From positions 2,238,874-2,302,873 of the forward strand of contig NZ_DS989915.1 in assembly GCF_000155615.1 (NCBI RefSeq): a stretch of 64,000 bases of DNA, given 5' to 3'. The position numbers were made by a program, and so were the translations under genes. The stretch is from Alcanivorax sp. DG881 (GTDB lineage Bacteria; Pseudomonadota; Gammaproteobacteria; Pseudomonadales; Alcanivoracaceae). Positions within the stretch are counted from its first letter, which is position 1; each line of letters starts with the position of its first letter. The notes beneath the pieces are model-generated. The model did no database searches. It had not been told where the DNA came from and worked only from the letters and a program-made list of their open reading frames with translations. This document shows positions 8,800 to 17,544 of the stretch, one piece after another.

Positions 8800-11700
8800 A
8801 TGAAACCCGGATTTGTCATGACCGCGCTGCTTGCCGCCAGCCTGATCAGCGCCTGTGGAGGCGGGGGCTCCAGCAGCCCCGCTCCGGTGGCCAACACGCC
8901 CACCCCCAACGTACCCACGGAACCGGAAACACCCACGCCGGAACCGCCAGCGGACCGCCCCGCCACCGTCTCCGCGCCCTTTGCGGATTACGGCACCGTG
9001 CTCAACATCCTGCCCCCCGGCCAGGATGATATCGGTGGGCTCAGCAGCCTCACCGCCGACATCCCCGGTCTGGGGGACCTGGTCGGCACCCTGCTGGATG
9101 ATCTGGTCGCGGAAACCGGCCTGGTCCCCGCGCTCACCAAAGAGCCTCACTTCGATGATCAGCTGGGCCTCTACGACGCGCTGGTGCGCAGCGAACCGGA
9201 ACTCACAGATGATCAACTCACTGACTACTTCAAGGCCGCCCCGTTGCTGGGCCCCGACGCCGGCAACTGGGAAAGTGAGCTGACTCTGGATGCCGCCGGT
9301 TACCAGGTGGACATCAAGCGGGACAACTTCGGGGTGCCGCACATTTACGGCGACTCCCGCCGTGACGCCCTGTTCGGGGTCGGCTATGTCACCGCCGCCG
9401 ACCGCCTGTTCCTGCTCGACGTACTGCGCCGGGCTGGCCGGGGTGAACTGTCGCGCTTCCTGGGCCCGGCGGATTTCTCCTTCGACCAGGACATTGCGGT
9501 GGATGCGCCCTACCGGGAAGAAGACCGCACCACCATGATCGCCAAGACCATCGCCCGTTTCGGTGACGACGGCGCCCAGGTATTCGAAGACGCCACCAAC
9601 TACGTGGCCGGGCTGAACCAGTACGTGAGTGATGCCCGTGGCGGCCTGCTGCAAGTGCCGGTGGAATACGTGGCGCTGGGCGTGCAACTGGAACCCTTCG
9701 TGATTGAAGACGTGGTCGCCATCGCCACCCTGATTCAGGGCATCTTCGCCGGCGGCGGCGGCAACGAGCACAAGAACGTGCTGCTGCTGCAAGCGCTGGA
9801 AGAACAGACCGGCAGCGCGGAAAGTGCCTGCGCCCTGTGGAAAGACCTGCGCAATGGGCTGGATGCGGAATCCTCCGTCACCACCACCCGCTCCTTTGCC
9901 ACCCAGTCACCGCCGACCCTGCCCGACCTGTGCCCGCTAAGCGGCGAGCTGGCCGGCCAGTTCCCCGGAGCCGTCATGTTCGACGCCGGCTCCTTCCAGG
10001 CCCATCAACCGTTGACCCATGAACCCTGCGGCCGACCCGGCCAGCCCCAGTGCCCTGAGGCACTGGGTAATGTCCCCGCTCTCCCCGGCACCGGTGTAGT
10101 CGGCGGCCTGCTGGATACCGTGGGCGATTTGCTCGGTGGCATTTTGTCCCTGTCATTCCTCCACGACGATGGCGCCCAACTGGGCTCCCAGTGGGCCACT
10201 CTCACCCGACAGGTTCGCCAGCTCGGCAACGCCTCCGAGGAGCGCCTGAGCGACGAACAACGACAGGAAGTCATGCAACGCATTGCCGGCATCGAAACCG
10301 GCCTTAACGGCCTGCGTGATGGCTTCCCGAGCACCATGTCCAATGCCCTGCTGCTCAATGCCAAGCATTCCGCCAGTGGCCAGCCGCTGGCCGTGTTCGG
10401 CCCGCAGACCAGCTACTTTGTCCCGCAGCTACTGCTGGAAATGTCTATCCATGGCGGCGACCTCAACACCCGTGGCATGACCTTTACCGGCCTACCCTAT
10501 GTGGTGATCGGCCGTGGCCCGGATTTCGCCTGGAGCGCCACCTCCGGCAGCTCCGACCTCACCGACGTGCGCGTGGTACAGCGCTGCTCACCCGCCGAAG
10601 CCCCCGCCCACGGTGAAGGCGGCTATCAGGTCAACGGCCAGTGCAAACCCTTCGACGTGATCGACGAAGAGTGGGTGGCCCGCTGGAACCTGGCCTCCTC
10701 CACGGACCCGGAAGCGGTCGGCCAAAACGAAGCCGTCCAACGCCGCGTGATCCGCACCGAGGAGTACGGCCCGGTGATTGGCTTTGCCACCGTGTCCGGC
10801 CTGCCCGTGGCAGTGACCCGCCAGCGCAGCACCTACTTTGCTGAACTGGATACCGCGTTGCCCTTCATGCAGGCCACCCGCAATGAGGTGCACGATGTGC
10901 AGAGTTTCTACGACGTGTTCTACAACACCACGGGCAGCTTCAACTGGTTCTATATCGACGACCGGGATATCGCCTTCTTCCATTCCGGCGACTACCCCCA
11001 GCGTGCCAACGGCATCCACCCGGAACTGCCCAGCTGGGGCAACGGCCAGTACGACTGGAACGGCTTCCTGCCCCAACAGGCGCATCCCCAGGAGAGCAAT
11101 CCGGAACGTGGCTACCTGGCCAGCTGGAACAACCGCCCGGCCCGTGACTGGTGGGCTGCGGACGCCCACGCCCCCTATGGCTCCGCCCACCGCAACGACA
11201 TCCTTGATGTGCGCCTGCAACAACTGGTGGAAGAAGGCAGCGTCACCCGGGCACGCATGGTAGAAGCCATGGGCGATGCGGCCACCGTGGACCTGCGCGG
11301 CCAGGAAATCCTTCCCCATGCCCTGGCCCTGCTGGAAAGTGCGCCCGTCACCGGCGACCAGGACAGCGCCATCCGCCTGATGCAGGACTGGGTCACCAAC
11401 GGCGCCATGCGTCGCGACCGGGACGGCAGCGGCAACTACGATGAAGAAGCCGCCGTGGCCCTGATGGATGCCTGGTACCCGCTGATGATCGATATCCTGC
11501 TGCCACAGGTCACCGCCGTGGAAGACGTGGACGGCCAGAACCTGTCGCTGATGGGTCGTGACAACAAGCCCGGGGCCGGCGGGTCCGCCTATAACAATGG
11601 CTACTACGGCTATGTAGGGCGAGTGTTGGAACAGGCTCTGGGTACCAGCGCCAACCCGTATCGGGCCCTGCGCTGTGCGGATAGCGATGACAGCAACGCC

Positions 11701-11898
11701 TGCCGCGATGCCCTGGCCGACAGCCTCAACCAGGCCATCGAGCAACTGGGCGGCATTGCCAGCATGGACAGCTGGAACGTGGACGAAAGCCAGGACCAGA
11801 TCCAGCACCGCGCCATCGGCCTGTCCGGCGTCGCCCCCATCCACTGGCAAAACCGCCCCACCTTCCAGCAGGTAGTGGAATTCACCGGGCACCGGTAA
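8800..11898 (+). CDS. Penicillin acylase family lipoprotein (Ntn hydrolase)
   Basis: A 1032-aa secreted Ntn hydrolase, longer than the usual 750-850 aa. A lipoprotein signal peptide ends in LISAC (residues 1-19), followed by a Gly/Ser- and Pro/Thr-rich linker. The predicted self-processing nucleophile is Ser514 in TMSNALLLN, giving alpha and beta chains. The beta chain keeps the downstream MSIHGGDLN and ASWNNRPARDWW patterns (oxyanion Asn). The family hydrolyses amides such as penicillins, N-acyl-homoserine lactones or aculeacin-like acyl amides; the substrate cannot be told here. ATG 8800 follows GAGGAG. Its outer-membrane or periplasmic site suggests scavenging or quorum quenching. Confidence 0.88.
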   Translation: MKPGFVMTALLAASLISACGGGGSSSPAPVANTPTPNVPTEPETPTPEPPADRPATVSAPFADYGTVLNILPPGQDDIGGLSSLTADIPGLGDLVGTLLDDLVAETGLVPALTKEPHFDDQLGLYDALVRSEPELTDDQLTDYFKAAPLLGPDAGNWESELTLDAAGYQVDIKRDNFGVPHIYGDSRRDALFGVGYVTAADRLFLLDVLRRAGRGELSRFLGPADFSFDQDIAVDAPYREEDRTTMIAKTIARFGDDGAQVFEDATNYVAGLNQYVSDARGGLLQVPVEYVALGVQLEPFVIEDVVAIATLIQGIFAGGGGNEHKNVLLLQALEEQTGSAESACALWKDLRNGLDAESSVTTTRSFATQSPPTLPDLCPLSGELAGQFPGAVMFDAGSFQAHQPLTHEPCGRPGQPQCPEALGNVPALPGTGVVGGLLDTVGDLLGGILSLSFLHDDGAQLGSQWATLTRQVRQLGNASEERLSDEQRQEVMQRIAGIETGLNGLRDGFPSTMSNALLLNAKHSASGQPLAVFGPQTSYFVPQLLLEMSIHGGDLNTRGMTFTGLPYVVIGRGPDFAWSATSGSSDLTDVRVVQRCSPAEAPAHGEGGYQVNGQCKPFDVIDEEWVARWNLASSTDPEAVGQNEAVQRRVIRTEEYGPVIGFATVSGLPVAVTRQRSTYFAELDTALPFMQATRNEVHDVQSFYDVFYNTTGSFNWFYIDDRDIAFFHSGDYPQRANGIHPELPSWGNGQYDWNGFLPQQAHPQESNPERGYLASWNNRPARDWWAADAHAPYGSAHRNDILDVRLQQLVEEGSVTRARMVEAMGDAATVDLRGQEILPHALALLESAPVTGDQDSAIRLMQDWVTNGAMRRDRDGSGNYDEEAAVALMDAWYPLMIDILLPQVTAVEDVDGQNLSLMGRDNKPGAGGSAYNNGYYGYVGRVLEQALGTSANPYRALRCADSDDSNACRDALADSLNQAIEQLGGIASMDSWNVDESQDQIQHRAIGLSGVAPIHWQNRPTFQQVVEFTGHR

Positions 11899-12050
11899 AG
11901 CAGGAGCGAGTTGAAAGTTTAAAGTTAAAAAGCGCGGGGCAAGCTCAAGGTTTTGAAGGGCCGTGCCCGCGCCTTTACCGTTAACCGCGGGCACAGCATC
12001 GCAAGGCGTCCCTGCCTGGCCCGCGTTTCAACTTTGAACTTTAAACTATT
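11899..12050. repeat. Palindromic intergenic element, AAGTTTAAAGTT-type arms
   Basis: The left arm (about 11907-11940: GAGTTGAAAGTTTAAAGTT then GCGCGGGGCA) is the reverse complement of the right arm (12013-12047: GGCCCGCG then TTTCAACTTTGAACTTT). In the middle, GTGCCCGCG (11963-11971) pairs perfectly with CGCGGGCAC (11986-11994). It probably acts as a terminator for the acylase gene. Confidence 0.68.
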
Positions 12051-12154
12051 CATTTCCCTTATCCCTCTCAATGCGCCCCATGCATTTGTCTAATGCGCCC
12101 ATCGGCGTTAGCGTCTCCTACACATAAAAATTCTGATTTTCGGGAGAGCTACGC

Positions 12155-13135
12155 ATGCGCGCCATTCTGTGTAAGGAACTGGGTCCAGCCAACACGCTGG
12201 TCATTGAAGACATCGCATCCCCTGCGCCGGGCAAAGGCGAAGTGAAGGTGCGGGTAAAAGCCGCCGGCCTGAACTTCCCCGACACCCTGATCATCGAAGG
12301 CAAATACCAGATCAAACCGGAATTGCCGTTTTCACCGGGCGGCGAAATGGCCGGCGAAGTGCTGGAAGTGGGCGAGGGGGTAAAAAACTTCAAACCCGGC
12401 CAGCGGATCATGGGCCTCACCGGTTACGGTGCCTTTGCCGAAGAAATCCTGGTGCCAGATAACCGGCTGATTCCGGTGCCCGATGGCATGGACGACCACA
12501 CCGCCGCCGCCTTCTCCATGGTCTACGGCACCAGCTACCACGCGCTGAAACAACGGGCCAACATCCAGCCAGGGGAAACCCTGCTGGTGCTCGGCGCCAG
12601 TGGCGGCGTAGGGCTGGCTGCGGTGGAAATTGGCAAGGCCATGGGCGCCAAAGTGATCGCCTGTGCCAGCAGTGACGAGAAACTGGAAGTGGCCAGGGAA
12701 GCCGGCGCGGATGACCTGATCAACTACGCTGACGAAGACCTGAAAGAGGCGCTCAAGAAGCGTTACCCGAAAGGCGTGGACGTGATCTACGATCCCGTGG
12801 GCGACAAGTTCACCGAAGCGGCCCTGCGCAACATGGCCTGGAACGGTCGCCTGCTAGTGGTGGGTTTTGCCGCCGGTGACATCCCCAAGATTCCCGCCAA
12901 CCTGGCGCTGCTGAAAGGCTGCTCCATCGTCGGGGTATTCTGGGGCGCGTTCACCCAGCAAGAACCGAAAGTGAACATGCAGAACATCATGGAACTGTTC
13001 CAGCTGTTCGGTCAGGGCAAGCTTAAGCCGCGCATCAGTCAGGTGTTCAAATTCGAGGAGTACGAACAGGCGCTGGCCGCGCTGACCTCGCGCACCGCCA
13101 AAGGCAAAGTCGTACTGGACGTGGCCGGTCAATAA
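12155..13135 (+). CDS. NADPH:quinone oxidoreductase, MDR superfamily
   Basis: A 326-aa zinc-independent medium-chain dehydrogenase/reductase. The N-terminal GroES-like part has AAGLNFPDTLIIEGKY and PFSPGGEMAGEV, and lacks the catalytic zinc Cys/His set. The Rossmann part has the cofactor motif VLGASGGVGLAAVEIGKA and the C-terminal GKVVLDV typical of quinone oxidoreductase-like proteins. GGGAGAG precedes the ATG. It is alone on the plus strand between the acylase and a thioesterase, in a neighbourhood of acyl-CoA enzymes. Confidence 0.86.
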   Translation: MRAILCKELGPANTLVIEDIASPAPGKGEVKVRVKAAGLNFPDTLIIEGKYQIKPELPFSPGGEMAGEVLEVGEGVKNFKPGQRIMGLTGYGAFAEEILVPDNRLIPVPDGMDDHTAAAFSMVYGTSYHALKQRANIQPGETLLVLGASGGVGLAAVEIGKAMGAKVIACASSDEKLEVAREAGADDLINYADEDLKEALKKRYPKGVDVIYDPVGDKFTEAALRNMAWNGRLLVVGFAAGDIPKIPANLALLKGCSIVGVFWGAFTQQEPKVNMQNIMELFQLFGQGKLKPRISQVFKFEEYEQALAALTSRTAKGKVVLDVAGQ

Positions 13136-13234
13136 CCGCGCAACGCGGGGCGGAAATGGCCGCAAAGCCATTTCCGCCGCTTGACCCCGCCACCACACAA
13201 CCTGCCTACGCCATTAACCAGAAAGGATTCTAGT

Positions 13235-13639
13235 ATGAGCGCAATACCTGAAGATTTTGGGCCCCTCTCACGAACCAGCCCGTTCACGGATTTGCTCGGC
13301 CCGATCCACGAAAAGCGAGCCGCAAACGGGCTGATCATCGGCATGCTTGCAGAGAAAAAACACTGCAACGCCAGGGGCATTGTTCATGGTGGCGTTCTGG
13401 GGACCCTGGCCGATATTGCCATGGGATACAGCTCCGCGTTTTCCACCGAACCTCCCACGCCCATGGTGACGACCAGTCAAACCATGGATTATGTGGGCAA
13501 AGCCGAACAGGGGGACTGGATTGAGGTGCATACCGACGTGCAGAAGGTCGGTCGCAGCACCGCCTTTGCCAACTGCTATTTCCATATTGGAAGCAGACGC
13601 ATTGCCAGGGCCAGCGCCATCTTCAGCGTCATTGCCTGA
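13235..13639 (+). CDS. PaaI-type hotdog thioesterase
   Basis: A 134-aa single hotdog domain. CNARGIVHGGVLGTLADIAMG matches the catalytic helix of PaaI-type acyl-CoA thioesterases (HGG followed by an acidic residue). The ATG at 13235 has AAAGGA upstream; the frame is open to 13181 but without a ribosome site. Expected to hydrolyse acyl- or aryl-CoA in the cytoplasm. It lies 100 bp after the oxidoreductase and may be cotranscribed. Confidence 0.8.
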   Translation: MSAIPEDFGPLSRTSPFTDLLGPIHEKRAANGLIIGMLAEKKHCNARGIVHGGVLGTLADIAMGYSSAFSTEPPTPMVTTSQTMDYVGKAEQGDWIEVHTDVQKVGRSTAFANCYFHIGSRRIARASAIFSVIA

Positions 13640-13697
13640 AAACGGCCATCCACCAAGTCAGGCTCGGCGGCCCCTTCATTCCCCTTTCAGCCTGCTC

Positions 13698-14141
13698 TCA
13701 ACCCCGACCACTCTGATCAATCACCACCCCCGGCGCCCCGGCCTGCAGCAGCTCGCGCAGGTCGTCCGGCACCGTGGTTTTTTCGAACGGCTCGGTGGTC
13801 ATCATCACGTACACCGCTTCCGAATAGGCAATGGCACGGCCATCATCCGCGTGGCGGATGTCTGCCTGAAGTGAAAACGAGGTGTTGCCCATATGAGTGA
13901 GTGAGACGAACACATCCAGCACGTCGTCAAAGCGTGCCGACGACTGCCATTGGGTCGTCAATTTCACCACCTGATTATCCAAACCATCCGCCAGCAACTG
14001 GCTGTAATCCCGCCCCAGGGCACGCATGAATTCGGTCATGGCGATGTCCACGTAGTCCCCGTAACGGGCGTTAAACACCACGTGCTGGGCATCGCATTCG
14101 TTGTAGCGCACCCGAAATCGAAAGCAAAAAGGATTGACCAT
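13698..14141 (-). CDS. 4HBT/YbgC-type acyl-CoA thioesterase
   Basis: A 147-aa hotdog protein. The N-terminal FRVRYNECDAQHVVFNARYG contains the Asp and surrounding pattern of the 4-hydroxybenzoyl-CoA thioesterase family. It is divergent from the acyl-CoA synthetase gene with a 100-bp gap that contains an inverted repeat, so activation and release of the same acyl group may be co-regulated (inference). Confidence 0.82.
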   Translation of the reverse strand: MVNPFCFRFRVRYNECDAQHVVFNARYGDYVDIAMTEFMRALGRDYSQLLADGLDNQVVKLTTQWQSSARFDDVLDVFVSLTHMGNTSFSLQADIRHADDGRAIAYSEAVYVMMTTEPFEKTTVPDDLRELLQAGAPGVVIDQSGRG

Positions 14142-14175
14142 ACATCACACCTGATTCTGTGAAATCGCTGTATTG

Positions 14176-14203
14176 CGAGCAAACATACCGAAGAGTATGC
14201 TCG
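14176..14203. promoter_or_regulatory. Candidate operator between thioesterase and synthetase genes
   Basis: CGAGCAAACATAC - CGAAGA - GTATGCTCG is an inverted repeat whose left half carries extra bases. It lies between the divergent starts at 14141 and 14242. Confidence 0.35.
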
Positions 14204-14241
14204 ATATATTTTCGGAATTCTATTCCACAAATGGAGAGCCC

Positions 14242-15852
14242 ATGACTACCGCCAGCGACGCCATGCCCCGCTACGCCCCGGAACGAATCGACGAGGTTTT
14301 CACGCCCCTGCCCCAGCGCCTGCAACACTGGGCCGATACCCAGGGCGACACCCCCGCCCTCTACGATGAAAGCGGCATGCTGACCTGGCGCCAACTGGTC
14401 GACAACATTAACCAGGTGGCCAACCAACTCATTGAGGCCGGGCTGAAACCTGGCGACACCGTCACCGGGTTATCGGAAAACAGCGCCCGCTACCTGACCC
14501 TGTTCCTGGGCACCCTGACCGCCGGCGGCTGCATGGTCCCGCTCTCCGGCATGGCCTCCGGCGACACCCTGGCACTGATGATCAACGATTGCGACGCGCG
14601 CTTCCTGTTTGTCTCCGACAAGCATCGTACCCTGATCGACCCCTTGCTGGGCGATCTGGACAACATCCCTGCGCAACACCGCTTCAGCCTGGATTTCCAG
14701 GCACCGGGGTGGCGCGCCCTGGATGACTGGATCGCCGACGCCGACACCAGCGCGCCGCATCACATCCCGCAGCCAGATGACCCGTTCAACATCATCTACA
14801 GCTCCGGCACCACCGGCGTCCCCAAAGGCATTCTCCACGATCACCGCATGCGCGCCCGTCAGCTGGAGCGAGTCACCGACCTGGGCTACGACCAGAGCGC
14901 CGTCGCCCTGGTCTCCACGCCGCTCTATTCCAACACCACCCTGGTGTGTGTGCTGCCTACCCTGTTTGCCGGCGGCACCCTGATCACCATGGCGAAATTC
15001 CACAGCCAGCGTTACCTGGAACTGGCCGAGCAACACCGCGTCACCCATACCATGCTGGTGCCCGTGCAGTATCAACGGCTACTGGATGACCCGGCGTTTG
15101 ATCGCTTTGATCTGAGCAGCTTCAAGGTGAAATTCTCCACCAGTGCGCCCCTTCGTGCACCGTTGATTGCCGATGCCATGGCACGCTGGCCGGGTAATCT
15201 GGTTGAGTTCTACGGACTCACCGAAGGAGGGCTGTCCACAGTACTTAACTGTGCCGAGCACCCGGATAAATGGGCCACCGTGGGGCAACCGGGCGAAGGC
15301 TGCGAAGTGCACATCATCAACGAGGATCTGGAGGAACTGCCTGCCGGGGAAATTGGCGAAATCGTGGGCCGCAGCAGCGCCATGATGCGCGGCTACTACA
15401 AGCGCGAGGACAAGACCGAGGAGCTGCTCTGGACCCGTGCCGACGGTGCCGTGTTCTATCGCACCGGGGACATGGGCCGGCTCGACAGTGACGGCTTCCT
15501 TTCAGTGCTGGATCGCCGCAAGGACATGATCATTTCCGGGGGCTTCAATATCTACGCCGAAGACCTGGAAAAAACCCTGCTCAGCCACGACGACATCACC
15601 GATGCGGCAGTGATCGCCATTCCCAGCCGCCAGTGGGGCGAAACCCCGCTGGGGCTGGTGGTGCTGCGCGAGGGTTGCGATACCGACCTGACCACCCTTT
15701 GTGACTGGGCCAACCAGCAACTGGGCAAAGCCCAGCGGCTGTCCGCACTGGAACAACGGGACAGCCTGCCGCGCAGCACCATCGGCAAGATTCTCAAACG
15801 GGAACTGCGTGCCCCCTACTGGCAGGAACAGCCTCAATCCGCGCGGGGCTAA
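14242..15852 (+). CDS. AMP-dependent acyl-CoA synthetase/ligase
   Basis: A 536-aa member of the adenylate-forming family that makes acyl-AMP and then acyl-CoA. Visible motifs: P-loop-like IIYSSGTTGVPKG, YGLTEGG (A5), YRTGDMGRLDSDGFLSVLDR (A7/A8) and GGFNIYAEDLE, and the catalytic Lys in LPRSTIGKILKREL near the C terminus. The ATG at 14242 follows GGAGAG; an in-frame upstream start at 14173 would cover the putative operator. Exact acyl substrate unknown (fatty or aryl acid). Confidence 0.87.
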   Translation: MTTASDAMPRYAPERIDEVFTPLPQRLQHWADTQGDTPALYDESGMLTWRQLVDNINQVANQLIEAGLKPGDTVTGLSENSARYLTLFLGTLTAGGCMVPLSGMASGDTLALMINDCDARFLFVSDKHRTLIDPLLGDLDNIPAQHRFSLDFQAPGWRALDDWIADADTSAPHHIPQPDDPFNIIYSSGTTGVPKGILHDHRMRARQLERVTDLGYDQSAVALVSTPLYSNTTLVCVLPTLFAGGTLITMAKFHSQRYLELAEQHRVTHTMLVPVQYQRLLDDPAFDRFDLSSFKVKFSTSAPLRAPLIADAMARWPGNLVEFYGLTEGGLSTVLNCAEHPDKWATVGQPGEGCEVHIINEDLEELPAGEIGEIVGRSSAMMRGYYKREDKTEELLWTRADGAVFYRTGDMGRLDSDGFLSVLDRRKDMIISGGFNIYAEDLEKTLLSHDDITDAAVIAIPSRQWGETPLGLVVLREGCDTDLTTLCDWANQQLGKAQRLSALEQRDSLPRSTIGKILKRELRAPYWQEQPQSARG

Positions 15853-15857
15853 GCCTC

Positions 15858-15885
15858 ACTGCCCCGGCCAACGGGTCGGGGCAGT
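15858..15885. terminator. Hairpin between convergent genes
   Basis: ACTGCCCCG (15858-15866) pairs perfectly with CGGGGCAGT (15877-15885). It lies between the convergent acyl-CoA synthetase and PLD genes. The T-tract is short. Confidence 0.6.
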
Positions 15886-15892
15886 CACTAGT

Positions 15893-17296
15893 TTATAAAA
15901 ACCGCTCAATCGGCAACCGCGCCAACAACCACGCCGCCAACCAGCGCACCACGCTGACCCGCGGCTCACGATATAACACCTCCGGCACCCCCTCCTCACC
16001 GTCTGCCGCCCAAGCCAGCTTGCCGTCTTCCCGGGACAGCCGAAAACTGTTTTCCGGCGCCAACCCTTCTTCGATAAACGCCGCCACCTGTTGCCCCAGT
16101 TCGGCAGACGCCACGTAGTAACCCATCTCGGTATTCAGGTGCACCGAGCGCGGGTCGATATTGAACGAACCGACAAACACTTCGCGACGATCCAGCACCA
16201 TGGCCTTGGTATGCAGGCTCGCCTGGGACCGGCCTTTGAACAATCGCACCTGGCGACGCAGCGCCCGGGCATTGGGCTGCAATTCATGCAATTCCACCCC
16301 CGCCGCCAGCAACCCCGGCCGATAACGGGAATAGGCACCGTGGGCGGCGATCACATCATTGGTCGCCAGGCTATTGGTCAACACGGCCGCACGGCCACCT
16401 CGCTGCCGAAAGCCCGCCAGCGCCTCCACAAAGGCGTCACCCGGAATAAAGTAACTGGCTTCCATCAGCAATTCGCGATGGTCTTTCCTGCCCAGTAACC
16501 GGGCCAGCTGCTCACCCATCAATGTCTGCTTGGCACCGCTGGCCTTGTCCGGGCTGTCGAACAACAACGCCGCCGGCGCCTGCACACATTGTTGCTCCTG
16601 CTTGCTCAGGTACTCGGTAAAAAACGCTTCGTGTTGGGGAAACAGGTAAGGATAACCTTTCAGGGAGGTGCGCCAGCGTCCCAACCAACGCCAGACCCGT
16701 TCCGCCGTGGCCTCGGTTCGGCGCCGGTAACTTTTCATGGGCACCGCCAGCGGGCTCTCCCAGAACGCATCAAACGCCGTGCGGGTATCTGCCACGATGG
16801 CACCCTGGGCATACAGATCCAGATCACGGAAATTGGTGGACGCATTGACGCCAAAATAGTGGTCGGCAATGTTGCGCCCGCCCACCAGCGCCCGCTCCCC
16901 GTCCATGATCCAGGCCTTGTTGTGCATGCGGTGATTAAGCAGCGGCGCATGGTAGAGCCACTGCAGAAAATATTTATAGCGACCCTTGAACGGGTTGAAC
17001 AACCGCACCTCGATATTGGGGTGCGCATCCAGCGCCGCCCACTTCACATCCCGGCCCAACTGATTGGCATGATCCAGCAACATGCGCACCTTCACACCCC
17101 GCCGCGCCGCTTCCAGCAGACGATAGATCAGCAGCTTGCCGGTGGTGTCGTCATCCCAGATGTAGTACTGCACATCCAGCGTGCGCTGCGCCAGCCGCGC
17201 CAGGGTGACACGCAGGGTAAACGCCTGATCGCTGTCGGCCACCAGTGAAAAATATGACACCGGCGTGGGCGTCGAACCGGATGGTGTCTGGCTCAT
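15893..17296 (-). CDS. Phospholipase D / cardiolipin synthase-like protein
   Basis: A 467-aa protein with two PLD half-domains. The first catalytic motif is HNKAWIMDGERALVGGRN, the second LHTKAMVLDRREVFVGSFN; both are complete HxKxxxxD signatures. The C-terminal VVRWLAAWLLARLPI is hydrophobic. It lacks the N-terminal membrane helices of classical Cls, so it resembles the PLD-like group annotated as ClsC or PLD family. Expected to transfer phosphatidyl groups at the inner membrane. The ATG at 17296 has only a weak ribosome site. Confidence 0.84.
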   Translation of the reverse strand: MSQTPSGSTPTPVSYFSLVADSDQAFTLRVTLARLAQRTLDVQYYIWDDDTTGKLLIYRLLEAARRGVKVRMLLDHANQLGRDVKWAALDAHPNIEVRLFNPFKGRYKYFLQWLYHAPLLNHRMHNKAWIMDGERALVGGRNIADHYFGVNASTNFRDLDLYAQGAIVADTRTAFDAFWESPLAVPMKSYRRRTEATAERVWRWLGRWRTSLKGYPYLFPQHEAFFTEYLSKQEQQCVQAPAALLFDSPDKASGAKQTLMGEQLARLLGRKDHRELLMEASYFIPGDAFVEALAGFRQRGGRAAVLTNSLATNDVIAAHGAYSRYRPGLLAAGVELHELQPNARALRRQVRLFKGRSQASLHTKAMVLDRREVFVGSFNIDPRSVHLNTEMGYYVASAELGQQVAAFIEEGLAPENSFRLSREDGKLAWAADGEEGVPEVLYREPRVSVVRWLAAWLLARLPIERFL

Positions 17297-17544
17297 TGGC
17301 GCTCACCGTTTTGTCTCGGCGCTGGCCATGATGGTCGCCCGTCAATTTGCCAATCGATGCGCATACCTCGTCCTCTCTGCTCCCTGTCATGATGCCCTGA
17401 TGACAGGAATATAAAACCTGACCTGAATGCCAACCCTGCCATACATTCAGCGGAATTCATCAAACTATCACGATCTTTTTACCGCATTTTCTTGTCACGG
17501 CGTCAGCCTTTTGGTCTCCCTCTTTCATTCAAGGATGACCGCAC

